Positions 8,647 through 17,951 of a DNA stretch of 64,000 bases are shown here, in pieces. The stretch spans positions 124,001 through 188,000 of the forward strand of contig NZ_LFXL01000010.1 of assembly GCF_001270745.1 (NCBI RefSeq), written 5' to 3'. Below the pieces are notes generated by a model, which worked only from the letters and a program-made list of their open reading frames with translations, had not been told where the DNA came from and made no database searches. The position numbers were made by a program, and so were the translations under genes. Positions within the stretch are counted from its first letter, which is position 1, and each line of letters begins with the position of its first letter. This stretch comes from Jiangella muralis. Its GTDB lineage: Bacteria > Actinomycetota > Actinomycetes > Jiangellales > Jiangellaceae.

Positions 8647-10617
8647 TCACTCGGCGAAGTAGAGCTGCTCCGGCTTGGAGATCCCCTCACGGCCGTAGTA
8701 GAAGGACAGCTTCGGCTCGTCGCCGCGCACGTTCTTCAGCGCGGTCTTCACGATGACCGGCTGGAACGGCAGCCCGACCAACCCGATCGCGTAGACGTTC
8801 TCGTCATGCTGCTGCATGATCGCCCGACCGGCCTCGATCCGGCCGTCGTCGGAGTCGGCGGTGCGCATCGCGTCCCAGGTGTCCATCAGCTGCTGGAACT
8901 CCGGGGACGGCTGGGCGCCCTCGGCGCCGGAGGTCGAGTACCACTTGCCGAAGGCCGGCGCGGTGTGGCTGTTGTCGGCGGTCGGGACGAACCAGACCGG
9001 CTCGAGGTCGAAGTCGTCGGACGGGTGCGCGACGCCGTCGAAGTCGAAGTCGTTGGCCATCCGGATCTCGGTGTACAAGGTCTGGTCGACCGGCCGGCTG
9101 ACGACCTTGATGCCGACCTCGGCCCAGTGCTTGCGGACCATCTCGAACACGTCGGTCGGGGCCAGCCCGGCGTCGAAGTCGAGGTAGGTGATGACGAACT
9201 CCAGCGCGACGCCGTCGGCGCGCAGCCGGGTGCCGTCACCGTTGCGCTGGGTCAGCCCGATCTCGTCGAGCAGCCGGTTCGCCTCGTCGACGTCGTACTC
9301 GATGAACCGCTCGCCGCTGCCCTCGACGTAGTAGTCGGAGGACTCGGTGGCGATCGGGTGCCGGATGACGCCGAGCCCGCCGAGCAGGGTCTCGTTCATC
9401 TCCTCGCGGTTGACGGCGTGCGAGAGCGCGGCCCGGAACCGGACGTCGCCGAACAGCTCGCGCAGCACCGGGTCGGCGTGCGAGAGGTTCGGGCAGATCG
9501 CCATCAGGCCGGCCGACGGCTGCCAGCGCAGCACCTCGAACGCCTTCTGCTCGGCGTTCTGCAGGTACACCTGGGTGGAGTTGTAGCCGAGGTAGAAGCC
9601 CTGGAAGTCGAGGTCGCCGTTGGCCGCGCGCAGGTCCAGCGCGTCCTGGTCGAGCACCTGGATCTGCATGGTGTCGATGTAGGGCAGCTGCCGGCCGTCG
9701 GGGTCGGTCTTGTAGTAGAACGGGTTGCGCTCCAGCGCCGCGGTGCCGCTCTGCGCGTTGGCCGGGCTGGTGACCAGGAACGCGCCCATGACCGGCCGCT
9801 CGACGTTGGTCCACCAGTTGTCCCGGTCGAAGAAGTACTGGTCCCAGGTGTCGAACCCGGCCGCGCTGGCCGCTGCCGCGACGGTGGCGGGGTCGGCGAG
9901 GTCGGCGTGGAACTGCTCCATGTAGTGCTTGGGCTTGATGAACTGGAAGCTCACGCCGGGATGACACAGGAACTTCTCGAACAGCGCGAACGGCTGGGTG
10001 AAGTTGATGATCACGGTCAGCTCGTCCGGCGTCTCGATGGTCGGCCGGGTCTGGCCGGCGTCGGAGAACCAGAACGCCGGCGACGGGAACAGCACGTCGT
10101 GGTTGAGCACGTGGTCGACGGTGAACTTGAGGTCCGCGGACGTGAACGGCGCGCCGTCGGACCACTTGAGGCCCTCGCGCAGCACGAACGTGTAGGTGCG
10201 GTTGTCAGGCGACTTCTCGAAGCTCTCCGCCAGGCTGGGCTGCGAGCCGTCGGCGTCCTTGTTCCACTCGATCAGTCCGACGCTGGCGAAGGACTGCAGC
10301 GCGCCGTCGTGCGTCGGCGTGGTCTGCGCGCGGCGCAGGTTGCCGCCGAACCGGCCGACGCTGTCCCACGGCTCCACCACCATCGGGGTGGACGGCAGCC
10401 GCTCGGCCAGCGCGGGCAGCTCGCCGGCGTCGACCCGCTCGGTCAGCATCGGCGACTCCAGCACGTCCGGGTCGCCGCCGGCCGACCCGAACGGGTTGGG
10501 CGACTCGTCGTCACCACCCGAGCACGCGGCGGTGCCGAAGACCGCGAAGGCGGCCGCAAAGCCGCCACCGGCCTTCAGCAACATCCTGCGCGAGACCACG
10601 ATCTGTTCTGCCGACAT
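8647..10617 (-). CDS. Extracellular solute-binding lipoprotein, family 5 (oligopeptide/oligosaccharide type)
   Basis: Captures substrate outside the cell for the ABC importer. It has 656 residues, typical for family 5. The N-terminus carries a twin-arginine motif (SRRMLLKAGGGFAAAFAVFG) and a lipobox (GTAAC), so it is exported folded and lipid-anchored. Family 5 features include the LAESFEKSPDNRTYTFVLREG LKWSDG region near residue 130. The ATG at 10615-10617 has a GGAG ribosome binding site. Family 5 proteins bind peptides, nickel or, in actinobacteria and Thermotoga, plant oligosaccharides. The surrounding oxidoreductase and pectin genes favour an oligosaccharide; this is inference. Confidence 0.92.
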   Translation of the reverse strand: MSAEQIVVSRRMLLKAGGGFAAAFAVFGTAACSGGDDESPNPFGSAGGDPDVLESPMLTERVDAGELPALAERLPSTPMVVEPWDSVGRFGGNLRRAQTTPTHDGALQSFASVGLIEWNKDADGSQPSLAESFEKSPDNRTYTFVLREGLKWSDGAPFTSADLKFTVDHVLNHDVLFPSPAFWFSDAGQTRPTIETPDELTVIINFTQPFALFEKFLCHPGVSFQFIKPKHYMEQFHADLADPATVAAAASAAGFDTWDQYFFDRDNWWTNVERPVMGAFLVTSPANAQSGTAALERNPFYYKTDPDGRQLPYIDTMQIQVLDQDALDLRAANGDLDFQGFYLGYNSTQVYLQNAEQKAFEVLRWQPSAGLMAICPNLSHADPVLRELFGDVRFRAALSHAVNREEMNETLLGGLGVIRHPIATESSDYYVEGSGERFIEYDVDEANRLLDEIGLTQRNGDGTRLRADGVALEFVITYLDFDAGLAPTDVFEMVRKHWAEVGIKVVSRPVDQTLYTEIRMANDFDFDGVAHPSDDFDLEPVWFVPTADNSHTAPAFGKWYSTSGAEGAQPSPEFQQLMDTWDAMRTADSDDGRIEAGRAIMQQHDENVYAIGLVGLPFQPVIVKTALKNVRGDEPKLSFYYGREGISKPEQLYFAE

Positions 10618-10759
10618 CGGCAACTCCTCACATGTCCGGTGCATTCAGCAGGTCGGTCGCCCACCAGGGCGTTGACGCCGTTCGCGGCGCCGCGGCGAGT
10701 TGGGCGTTCACTCAGATCAGGAACGCCGGTCGCGGAAGCGTTGGGGAGAACCTACCGAC

Positions 10760-10791
10760 CGCAAGCGGTTGCCGCAATAGCAACAGCTTGC
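10760..10791. promoter_or_regulatory. Two LacI-type operator-like sites upstream of the transporter operon
   Basis: GCAAGCGGTTGC (10761-10772) and GCAACAGCTTGC (10780-10791) share the GCAA-N4-TTGC form. The first is part of an 18-nt word (CGCAAGCGGTTGCCGCAA) that recurs with one change at 13885-13902 beside the LacI-family gene. Confidence 0.55.
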
Positions 10792-10795
10792 TGTT

Positions 10796-11920
10796 TCATT
10801 GCAACAGCGGCCGGTTCGGGGCCGCGTCACCCTCCCCCGGCGCCCAGGCCGGATCGAGCGGCTCCTGCGTCGCGAAGTCCGACGTGACGTCGACGAAGCG
10901 GCGCTGCGCCCCGGACTCCGTCACGGCCGCCGCGACGTCCAGCACATGCGCCGCGACCTCGGCGTTCGCCCGGTGCGGGCGGTCCGCCGCGATGGCCTCG
11001 GCCAGCTCCGCGACACCCAGCCCGCGGCCCAGGCGGGCGCCTTCGGTGGGCACCTCCCGCCAGTCGTCGGTACCGGCCGGACAGAGCCGCAGCGGGCCGT
11101 CGAAGCGGTTGGGGTCGGGCAGCCGCAACGTGGCCTCGGTGCCGCCGATCTCCAGGAAACCGTGCCGTTTGCGCGGCGAGTCGAAACTGAAGACGGTCGT
11201 AGCGACGGCGCCGGAGGCCAGCTCCAGCACGGCCGTGGTGTGCGTCGGCACCTCGGCGGCGAACCGCGTGCCGGCCCGCGGGCCGCTGACGACGACCCGT
11301 TCGGCCGGGCCCTCGCGCTCCATGGCGGCGACCCGCCGCACCGGCCCGAGCAGCACCGTCAGGGCCGTCAGGTAGTACGGGCCCATGTCCAGCAGCGCAC
11401 CGGCGCCGGACGCGAACAGGAACTCCGGCGCCGGGTGCCAGCGGTCCGGCCCGGGGTCCTGGAAGCAGGCGATGGCCGACACCGGCCGGCCGATCGCGCC
11501 GGAGCGCACCAGCCGCAGCGCGGTCTGCACCCCGGCGCCGAGGAAGGTGTCGGGCGCGCTGCCGACGCGCCGCCCGGCCTGCCGCGCGGCGCTGAGCAGG
11601 AGGTCCGCCTCGGCCCGCGACCGCGCCAGCGGCTTCTCGCCGTAGACGTGCTGCCCGGCCCGGAGCGCCGCGACGCCGATCTCGGCGTGCGCGGCGGGGA
11701 CTGTCAGGTTGACGACGATGTCGACGTCCGGGCGGCCGATGACGTCCTCCGGGCCACCCGCGTGCGGCACGCCGGCCGCGTCCGCCGCCGCCCGTGCCCG
11801 CTCGACGTCCAGGTCGCCGCAGGCCACGACGTCGAAGCCGGGAATGCGGGGCAGGTTCTCGAGATAGGTCCGGCTGATGGTGCCGCAGCCGACGACGCCG
11901 ATGCCGACGCGCGCGCTCAC
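10796..11920 (-). CDS. Gfo/Idh/MocA family oxidoreductase
   Basis: Predicted NAD(P)-dependent sugar dehydrogenase of 374 residues. The Rossmann start is GIGVVGCGTISRTYLENL, followed by PDVDIVVNLTVPAAH and EKPLARS (about residue 100). The C-terminal alpha/beta domain contains GALLDMGPYYLTAL. The GTG start overlaps the stop of the TIM-barrel gene upstream (GTGA), which sets the reading start. It is the last gene of a three-gene operon. The pairing of two such oxidoreductases with an isomerase suggests redox-assisted degradation of an unusual glycoside or sugar; the substrate is not shown by the sequence. Confidence 0.88.
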   Translation of the reverse strand: MSARVGIGVVGCGTISRTYLENLPRIPGFDVVACGDLDVERARAAADAAGVPHAGGPEDVIGRPDVDIVVNLTVPAAHAEIGVAALRAGQHVYGEKPLARSRAEADLLLSAARQAGRRVGSAPDTFLGAGVQTALRLVRSGAIGRPVSAIACFQDPGPDRWHPAPEFLFASGAGALLDMGPYYLTALTVLLGPVRRVAAMEREGPAERVVVSGPRAGTRFAAEVPTHTTAVLELASGAVATTVFSFDSPRKRHGFLEIGGTEATLRLPDPNRFDGPLRLCPAGTDDWREVPTEGARLGRGLGVAELAEAIAADRPHRANAEVAAHVLDVAAAVTESGAQRRFVDVTSDFATQEPLDPAWAPGEGDAAPNRPLLQ

Positions 11921-12648
11921 GCCGCCACCGCCTCGTCGAGCCGGGCCAGCGCCGCCCGGTTGCGGGCCAGCAGGTCCAGCACCGGGCCGGCGCAACGGTC
12001 GATCTCCAGGATCCGCGCGGCACCGGGTGGGGCGGCGGCCAGGACGGCGGCCACCGGCAGCGTGCCGTGGCCCAGCTCGACCTGGTCGGCGGCGACGTCG
12101 CCCGGCCCGTCCTTCACGTGCAGGGAGCGGACGCGGTCGCCGAGCCGCCCGAGCAGCGCCGCGACGTCCGCGCCGCCGACGTGCGCCCAGTAGAGGTCCA
12201 CCTGGAAGCCGACCTCCGGCGGCGTCGACGCGGCCAGCAGGTCGAGGCCGTGCTGCCCGTCCGGCAGCGTGGCCAGCTCCCAGTAGTGGTTGTGGTAGGC
12301 CAGCGCGAGCCCGGCGCGGGCGGCCTGCTGCTGCCACGCGGCCAGCCGGGCCCCGACGCGGCGGATGCCGTCGGCGTCGGCCCAGTCCTCCGGCTCCGAG
12401 CGCGGGATCACCAGCGTGTGCGCGCCCAGCGCGGCCACCCGGTCCAGCGTGGCGGGATCCGTGTCGCGGGCGTGGACGCTCGGGATCGCGAGGCCGTGCC
12501 GGTCGGCGTCGGCGCGCAGGCCGGGCACGTCGCTCAGGTCGTACGGCTCGACGGCGTCGATGCCGGCCGCGGCCAGCGCGGCGAACGCGCCGGCCCGGTC
12601 GCCGGCGTCGCGCAGCGAGTACAGCTGCGCGCCGACCTGGGCGCTCAT
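11917..12648 (-). CDS. Sugar phosphate isomerase/epimerase-like TIM-barrel protein
   Basis: A 243-residue protein of the xylose-isomerase-like/AP-endonuclease-2 superfamily. Recognisable strands and metal-ligand regions are GAQLYSLRD at the start, a YHNHYWEL histidine segment, VGFQVDLYWAHVGGAD (Asp/His ligands) and RSLHVKDG, followed by ILEIDRC. Such proteins isomerise, epimerise or dehydrate keto-sugars with a divalent metal. Its ATG overlaps the stop of the upstream oxidoreductase. Exact reaction unknown. Confidence 0.85.
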   Translation of the reverse strand: MSAQVGAQLYSLRDAGDRAGAFAALAAAGIDAVEPYDLSDVPGLRADADRHGLAIPSVHARDTDPATLDRVAALGAHTLVIPRSEPEDWADADGIRRVGARLAAWQQQAARAGLALAYHNHYWELATLPDGQHGLDLLAASTPPEVGFQVDLYWAHVGGADVAALLGRLGDRVRSLHVKDGPGDVAADQVELGHGTLPVAAVLAAAPPGAARILEIDRCAGPVLDLLARNRAALARLDEAVAA

Positions 12649-13865
12649 GCCGGCTGCCCGGCGTCGAACCAGGCCCGCACCTCGGCGTCCAGCGGCGGCA
12701 CGTCCAGCGCGCCGCCGCCCGAGCGCAGCGACGTCGTGGCCGTCGCCGCCGCGGCGACCGCGGCCCGTGCGTCCACCGGCGAGGTCTGCGTCGCCCCGCC
12801 CTCACGGACGAACCGGAGGAACTCGCTCAGCAGTGCCGGGTCGGCGCCGTGGTGCCCGCCGGGCGCGTCCGGGATCGGGAACGTCTCGTCGCCGTCGGGC
12901 GCGAACTCGGTGCGCCGGTTCCACAGCCGCACGACGCCGCCCGGGCCGAGGCCGAAGTTCTCCAGCCGGCCCTCGGTGCCGATGACCGTGTAGTTGCGCC
13001 AGTAGTCCGGCGTGTAGTGGCACTCGGAGTAGGTGGCGTACACGCCGTTGTCCAGCGCCATCGTCATCATCGAGAGGTCCTCGACGTCGATCACCGGGTT
13101 CAGCCCGGTCTGCGCCAGCGGCGGCCAGTTGCGCTCGCGGTCCAGCCACTCGGTGACGACCTGCCCGGTCCGGTCCGTCCGGTCGGTGACCTGGCCGTAC
13201 ACCGTCAGCCCGCCCATCGCGCTGACCCGGCTGGCGTGCCCGCCGGCCAGCCAGTGGATGACGTCGATGTCGTGCGCGCCCTTCTGCAGCAGCAGCGAGT
13301 TCACCTTGGACCGCTCGGCGTGCCAGTCCTTGAAGAACCGGTCGCCGCCGTCGCCGACGAAGTAGCGGCACCAGATCGCCTTGACCTCGCCGATCCGGCC
13401 GGACGCGATCAGCTCGCGCAGCAGCTTGATGACCGGCATGTGCCGCATGTTGTGGCCGACGTACAGGCGGCTGCCGGTGCGCCGCGCGGTGGCGAGGATC
13501 TGGTCGGCCTGCTCGACGGTGATCGCCAGCGGCTTGTCGACGAACACCGCGACCCCGGCCTCGAGCAGCGCGCACGCGTGCTCGGCGTGCAGGTGGTCCG
13601 GCGAGGTGACGAACGCGGCGTCGACGCCGACGCCGATCAGCTCGTCGACGGTCGCGGTGGCCACGACGCCGGGGCCGAACCGCTCGGCGGCGCGGTCACG
13701 GGCCCGCGGCAGCGGGTCGCAGGCGGCGACGACCTGCGACGACGGGTCCAGGTCGGCGGCGGTCTTCGCGATGATCCCGCGGTTGCCGTTGCCGACGACG
13801 CCGAGCCGCAGCGGGGCGTCCGGGCCGGGGGCGGGACGGTTCGGAGTGGTTGACGGAGCAGCCAT
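12645..13865 (-). CDS. Gfo/Idh/MocA family oxidoreductase
   Basis: First gene of the operon, 406 residues. It shows LRLGVVGNGNRGIIAKTAADL as the NAD(P)-binding start, VDAAFVTSPDHLHAEHA, and DKPLA in place of the usual EKP (about residue 117). A Lys-rich helix and KGAHDIDVIHWLAG supply the catalytic-domain histidine. The ATG at 13863-13865 is preferred to one at 13910, which would extend through the operator. It is divergent from the LacI-family gene and probably repressed through the site at 13885-13902. Confidence 0.88.
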   Translation of the reverse strand: MAAPSTTPNRPAPGPDAPLRLGVVGNGNRGIIAKTAADLDPSSQVVAACDPLPRARDRAAERFGPGVVATATVDELIGVGVDAAFVTSPDHLHAEHACALLEAGVAVFVDKPLAITVEQADQILATARRTGSRLYVGHNMRHMPVIKLLRELIASGRIGEVKAIWCRYFVGDGGDRFFKDWHAERSKVNSLLLQKGAHDIDVIHWLAGGHASRVSAMGGLTVYGQVTDRTDRTGQVVTEWLDRERNWPPLAQTGLNPVIDVEDLSMMTMALDNGVYATYSECHYTPDYWRNYTVIGTEGRLENFGLGPGGVVRLWNRRTEFAPDGDETFPIPDAPGGHHGADPALLSEFLRFVREGGATQTSPVDARAAVAAAATATTSLRSGGGALDVPPLDAEVRAWFDAGQPA

Positions 13866-13884
13866 GCCCAGGGACGCTACGTGA

Positions 13885-13902
13885 CGCAAACGGTTGCCGC
13901 AA
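13885..13902. promoter_or_regulatory. LacI-type operator-like site between oxidoreductase operon and lacI-family gene
   Basis: CGCAAACGGTTGCCGCAA, 17 of 18 positions identical to the site at 10760-10777. It lies 20 bp before the oxidoreductase start and upstream of the divergent regulator, so it can serve autoregulation and operon repression. Confidence 0.55.
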
Positions 13903-14020
13903 GGAACCATCGACGATCATGGCGACATGCAGTGTGAACGTGTCGCAACTTCGCATAGGTACGCTACGCTCGGCGTGTTTGCAGCATGATGCACCCGCGA
14001 CCACGCAGGAGGAGACACCG

Positions 14021-15010
14021 ATGAGCGTCACGCTCGCCGACATCGCGCGGGCCACCGGCCTGTCCGCCTCCACGGTCTCGCGTGCGCTGTCCGACCCCGA
14101 CAAGGTGAACCCGCGCACCCGCGACCGCGTGCGCAAGATCGCCCAGGACATGGGCTACGTGCCGAACCAGGTGGCGCGCTCGCTCACGTCCGGGCGCAAC
14201 GACCTCATCGGGCTGATCGTGCCGGACATCGCGAACCCGTTCTTCCCGCCCATCATCAAGGCGGTGCAGGCGCGGGCCAGCGCCAAGGGCAAGACGGTGC
14301 TGATCGCCGACGTCGACGAGCACCCGTCCGACGAGATCCAGCGGGCCCGGGTCATGCGCAAGCGGGTCGACGGCCTGGTCGTCGTGTCGCCGCGCACCCC
14401 CGACGACCGCCTCGACCAGCTGGCCGAGCTGAGCCCCATCGTGTTCGTGAACCGCGAGGTCAAGGGCGCGGCGAGCGTCATCATCGAGGACTCGGAGGGC
14501 ATGCGCGAGGCGGTCGAGCACCTCACCGCGCTCGGGCACCGCCGAGTCGGCTACCTCAACGGCCCGCGCCGCTCGTGGTCGAACACCCAGCGGCAGAACG
14601 CCGTGCGCGAGGCGTGCGCGGCGCACGGTGTCGAGCTGGTCGAGTTCGGCCCGTTCGAACCGCAGATCCAGGCCGGCGTGCGCGCCGCCGACCTCGTCCA
14701 CGCCTCCGACGTCACCGCGGTCATCGCCTACGACGACATGATCGCGCTCGGCCTGATGGCGCGGCTGAACGAGCGCGGCGTGCGGGTCGGCCCGGACATC
14801 AGCGTCATCGGCATCGACGACAGCCCGATGTCCGGCATGGCCTACCCGACGCTCACCTCGATCCACGTGCCCGGCTCCGAGGCCGGCGCCCGCGCCGTCG
14901 ACATCGTCCTCGACCTCGCCGACGCCGCGGGCGACACCGAGCCGTTCGTCGTCCAGCTGGAGACCCGGCTGATCGTGCGCAGCTCCACCAGCCCGGTCCG
15001 CGAGCGTTAG
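14021..15010 (+). CDS. LacI-family transcriptional regulator
   Basis: DNA-binding repressor of 329 residues. The N-terminal helix-turn-helix and hinge helix are textbook: TLADIARATGLSASTVSRAL and YVPNQVARSLTSGRN. A periplasmic-binding-protein-like sugar sensor follows (LIGLIVPDIANPFFPPII; RVGYLNGPRRSW; DVTAVIAYDDMIALGLM; SVIGIDDS). The ATG follows the ribosome binding site AGGAGGAG. It is the only LacI-type gene in the first 29 kb, so it is the best candidate to bind the GCAANCGGTTGY sites there. The effector is probably a sugar or uronic-acid derivative. Its stop overlaps the 3' end of the uronate reductase gene on the other strand. Confidence 0.94.
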   Translation: MSVTLADIARATGLSASTVSRALSDPDKVNPRTRDRVRKIAQDMGYVPNQVARSLTSGRNDLIGLIVPDIANPFFPPIIKAVQARASAKGKTVLIADVDEHPSDEIQRARVMRKRVDGLVVVSPRTPDDRLDQLAELSPIVFVNREVKGAASVIIEDSEGMREAVEHLTALGHRRVGYLNGPRRSWSNTQRQNAVREACAAHGVELVEFGPFEPQIQAGVRAADLVHASDVTAVIAYDDMIALGLMARLNERGVRVGPDISVIGIDDSPMSGMAYPTLTSIHVPGSEAGARAVDIVLDLADAAGDTEPFVVQLETRLIVRSSTSPVRER

Positions 15011-16446
15011 GAGAGCTCCCCCGCCGTCGCGGCGGCGCCGTGCCGGGCCAGTTCGTCCAGGTAGCGGGCGACGTCGGCCACCCAGGCGGCGTCGGCGGCC
15101 AGCTCCTCTGGGGCAACGGCGGCGGCGCGCAGCACCCGCGCGACGTCTGACGGGAGCACGCCGCGCAGCGCGTCGCGGGCCGGGTCGTTGACGGTCAGCG
15201 GCCGGCCGTCGTCGGAGCGGCCGGCCAGGACGAAGCGCAGCCAGGCCGCCACCACCAGCGTCGCGGCGGCGGACGGACGGCCGGCGGCGCGGGCGGCGAG
15301 GATCGTCGGCAGCACCCGGACCGGCAGCTTCTGCGAGCCGTCCGCCGCCACCTGGTCGCAGCGGTGCCCGAGCGCCGGGTTGGCGAACCGCTCCAGCACC
15401 GACGCCGCGTAGGACGGGAGGTCCCAGCCGGGCGGCGCCTCGATGGTGGCCAGCACGTCGCGATGCAGCGCCGCCACCGCGGCCCGGATCGGCGGGTCGG
15501 CGACGGCGGCGGCGATCGTCTCGTGCCCGGCCAGCGCGCCGAGGTAGGCGATCATCGAGTGCGCGGCGTTCAGCACCCGCAGCTTGGCCGTCTCATGCGG
15601 CCCGACGTCGGCGACCAGCTCCGCGCCGGCCAGCTCCCAGGCGGGACGCTCGCCGGCGAAGTCGTCCTCGATCACCCACTGGGTGAACGGCTCGGCCGCG
15701 ACCACCGCGTCGTCGGCGGCGCCGGTCAGCCGGAGCGCGTCGGCGCGGTCTGCCGGCGTGCTGGCCGGGACGATGCGGTCGACCATCGCGGACGGGAACC
15801 GGGCCGACGCCGCGAGCCACGCCGTCAGCTCCGGGCCCAGGGCGCCGGGCAGCCGGGCCGCGAACTCCCCCACCAGCGCGCCCAGCCGAGCGCCGTTGCC
15901 GACCAGGTTGTCGCAGGACAAGACCGTCACCGCGCCAGCGCCGGCCGCCATGCGCCGGCGCAGCCCGCCGACCAGCAGCCCGAGCCCGGTCCGTGGCCGC
16001 TCCCCCGCCGCGACCGCCGCGACGTCGGCCCGCACCGCGTCGTCGTCGAGCAGCGCGCCGGTGACGGGGTCGGCCAGGTAGCCCTTCTCGGTGATCGTCA
16101 GCGTGACGACCGTGACCGCGGGGTCGGCGAACCGGGCGGCCACCGCGGCCCAGTCCGACGGCGCGTGCCACGCCTCGGCGACGGACCCGACGACGTTCGC
16201 CGTCACCCGGCCGCCGGAGCGCTCCAGCACCGTGTACAGCCCGTCCTGCCGGCGCAGCGCCGCGACGACGTCCGCCGATCGCGGCGCCACCTCGACGATG
16301 CCCCAGCGCGGGTCGCCGGTCGCGGCCATCGCGCGGTCGGTGTAGACGGCCTGGTGCGCGCGGTGGAACGCCCCGACGCCGAGGTGGACGACGCCGGGCC
16401 GCGGCGCCGGCTCGCCCGGCACCCGCGACAGCGCGGTCACCGTCAC
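15007..16446 (-). CDS. Mannitol dehydrogenase-family uronate reductase (fructuronate/tagaturonate reductase-like)
   Basis: NAD(H)-linked polyol/uronate oxidoreductase of 479 residues. It has the family start RPGVVHLGVGAFHRAHQAVY, then TITEKGYL, MVDRIVPASTP, and FTQWVIEDDF with ETAKLRVLNAAHSMIAYLG, where the Lys and the N-x-x-H motif form the active site. Overlap with the altronate dehydratase gene (GTGA) implies that it supplies the dehydratase substrate. Reducing tagaturonate to altronate (galacturonate route) or fructuronate to mannonate would both fit; the partner favours altronate. The GTG at 16444-16446 is taken because of that overlap. Confidence 0.85.
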   Translation of the reverse strand: MTVTALSRVPGEPAPRPGVVHLGVGAFHRAHQAVYTDRAMAATGDPRWGIVEVAPRSADVVAALRRQDGLYTVLERSGGRVTANVVGSVAEAWHAPSDWAAVAARFADPAVTVVTLTITEKGYLADPVTGALLDDDAVRADVAAVAAGERPRTGLGLLVGGLRRRMAAGAGAVTVLSCDNLVGNGARLGALVGEFAARLPGALGPELTAWLAASARFPSAMVDRIVPASTPADRADALRLTGAADDAVVAAEPFTQWVIEDDFAGERPAWELAGAELVADVGPHETAKLRVLNAAHSMIAYLGALAGHETIAAAVADPPIRAAVAALHRDVLATIEAPPGWDLPSYAASVLERFANPALGHRCDQVAADGSQKLPVRVLPTILAARAAGRPSAAATLVVAAWLRFVLAGRSDDGRPLTVNDPARDALRGVLPSDVARVLRAAAVAPEELAADAAWVADVARYLDELARHGAAATAGELS

Positions 16447-17951
16447 ATCACCGCGCCGAGCTGCCACGGTGCGAACTCCTCGTCGCCGAAGCCGAGCGCC
16501 TCGCTGGCGGTCTGTTGTCCGGACGCGGTGGCGACGACGATGTCGAGGATGCGCCGGCCCAGCTCGTCCAGGCTCATCTCGCCGTCGGCGACGACGCCGC
16601 AGTTGAGGTCCATGTCCTCGGTCATCCGCTGGTAGACGGCGGTGTTGGTGGCCAGCTTGAGGCTGGGCACCGGCTTGCAGCCGTACACCGAGCCGCGGCC
16701 GGTGGTGAAGCAGACGACGTTCGCGCCGCCGGCCACCATGCCGGTGACGGAGACCGGGTCGTAGCCGGGGGTGTCCATGAAGACCAGGCCGCGACTGTCG
16801 ATGCGCTCGGCGAATCGGCGGACCGCGCGCAGCGGCGTCGAGCCGGACTTCGCGACCGCGCCGAGCGACTTCTCCAGGATGGTGGTGATGCCGCCCTCCT
16901 TGTTGCCCGGCGACGGGTTGTTGTCCAGGCTGCCACCGTGCTTGGCGGTGTACTCGCGCCACCAGGCGATGCGCGCCAGCAGCGCGTCGGCCACCTCGCG
17001 CGACTCGGCCCGGGCGGCCAGCAGGTGCTCGGCGCCGTAGATCTCCGGCGTCTCGCACAGCACCGCGGTGCCGCCCTGCGCGATCAGCAGGTCGGCGGCG
17101 ACGCCCAGCGCCGGGTTCGCGGTGATGCCGGAGTAGCCGTCGGAGCCGCCGCACTTCAGGCCCAGCACCAGCTCGGACACCGGCACCGGCTGCCGCTGGA
17201 CGTCCAGCCGGTCCAGCACGTCGGCGACGGCCTGGACCCCGGCCCGGACGGCGGCCGCGGTGCCGCCGGCCTCCTGGATCGTCATGCCGACGACCGGGGT
17301 GTGCTCCGGCAGCTCCAGCTCGGCGATCTGGTTGACCTCACAGCCCAGCCCGAGCACGATCAGCGCGCCGAAGTTCGGGTGGTCGGCGTACCCGGACAGC
17401 GTCCGCTTGAGCAGGTCCAGGCCCTCGCCGTCCGACGCCAGCCCGCAGCCGCTCCCGTGCGTGATCGCGACGATGCCGTCGACGCTCGGGTGCGCCGCCA
17501 GCCGTCCGGACATCCGTACCTGGTCGGCGATCAGCTTGGCGACGGTGGCCGAGCAGTTCACCGACGTGATGATGCCGACATAGTTGCGGGTGGCGACCCG
17601 TCCGTCGGCGCGGACGATGCCCTGGAAGGTCGCGGCGGGCACCGGCTCGGGGACGACGCCGCCGCCGATCGCGACGTCCTGGTCGACGGTGTCGTGGTAG
17701 CCGAGGTTGTGCAGATGCACGTGGTCGCCGGGCTCGATCGGCGTCGTCGCGTGCCCGATGACCTGGCCGTACTTGAGCACCGGGGCCCCGGCGCCGACGG
17801 CGCTCAGCGCGACCTTGTGACCGGCTGGGACGAGCTGGCGGCTGACCAGCCCGGTGCCGGGCACCGGCGTGCCGGCCGGCAGCGGGTCGAGCGTCACCGC
17901 CACGGAGTCGTCGGCGCGCAGCCGCACCAGCCGGGTGGGTTCGGGTGTCAC
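16443..17951 (-). CDS. uxaA: Altronate dehydratase, full-length UxaA family
   Basis: Dehydrates D-altronate to 2-keto-3-deoxygluconate in galacturonate catabolism. The 502 residues comprise an N-terminal SAF domain (to about residue 95, VHLHNLGYHDTVDQDVAIGG) and the C-terminal dehydratase domain (GIITSVNCSATVAKLIADQ, THGSGCGLASDGEGLDLLKR, GLKCGGSDGYSGITANPALG, NPSPGNKEGGITTILEKSLG). Its length equals that of the two-domain family; split versions exist elsewhere. The GTG start overlaps the nagA stop. A pectate lyase gene nearby supports a pectin origin of the substrate. Confidence 0.92.
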   Translation of the reverse strand: MTPEPTRLVRLRADDSVAVTLDPLPAGTPVPGTGLVSRQLVPAGHKVALSAVGAGAPVLKYGQVIGHATTPIEPGDHVHLHNLGYHDTVDQDVAIGGGVVPEPVPAATFQGIVRADGRVATRNYVGIITSVNCSATVAKLIADQVRMSGRLAAHPSVDGIVAITHGSGCGLASDGEGLDLLKRTLSGYADHPNFGALIVLGLGCEVNQIAELELPEHTPVVGMTIQEAGGTAAAVRAGVQAVADVLDRLDVQRQPVPVSELVLGLKCGGSDGYSGITANPALGVAADLLIAQGGTAVLCETPEIYGAEHLLAARAESREVADALLARIAWWREYTAKHGGSLDNNPSPGNKEGGITTILEKSLGAVAKSGSTPLRAVRRFAERIDSRGLVFMDTPGYDPVSVTGMVAGGANVVCFTTGRGSVYGCKPVPSLKLATNTAVYQRMTEDMDLNCGVVADGEMSLDELGRRILDIVVATASGQQTASEALGFGDEEFAPWQLGAVM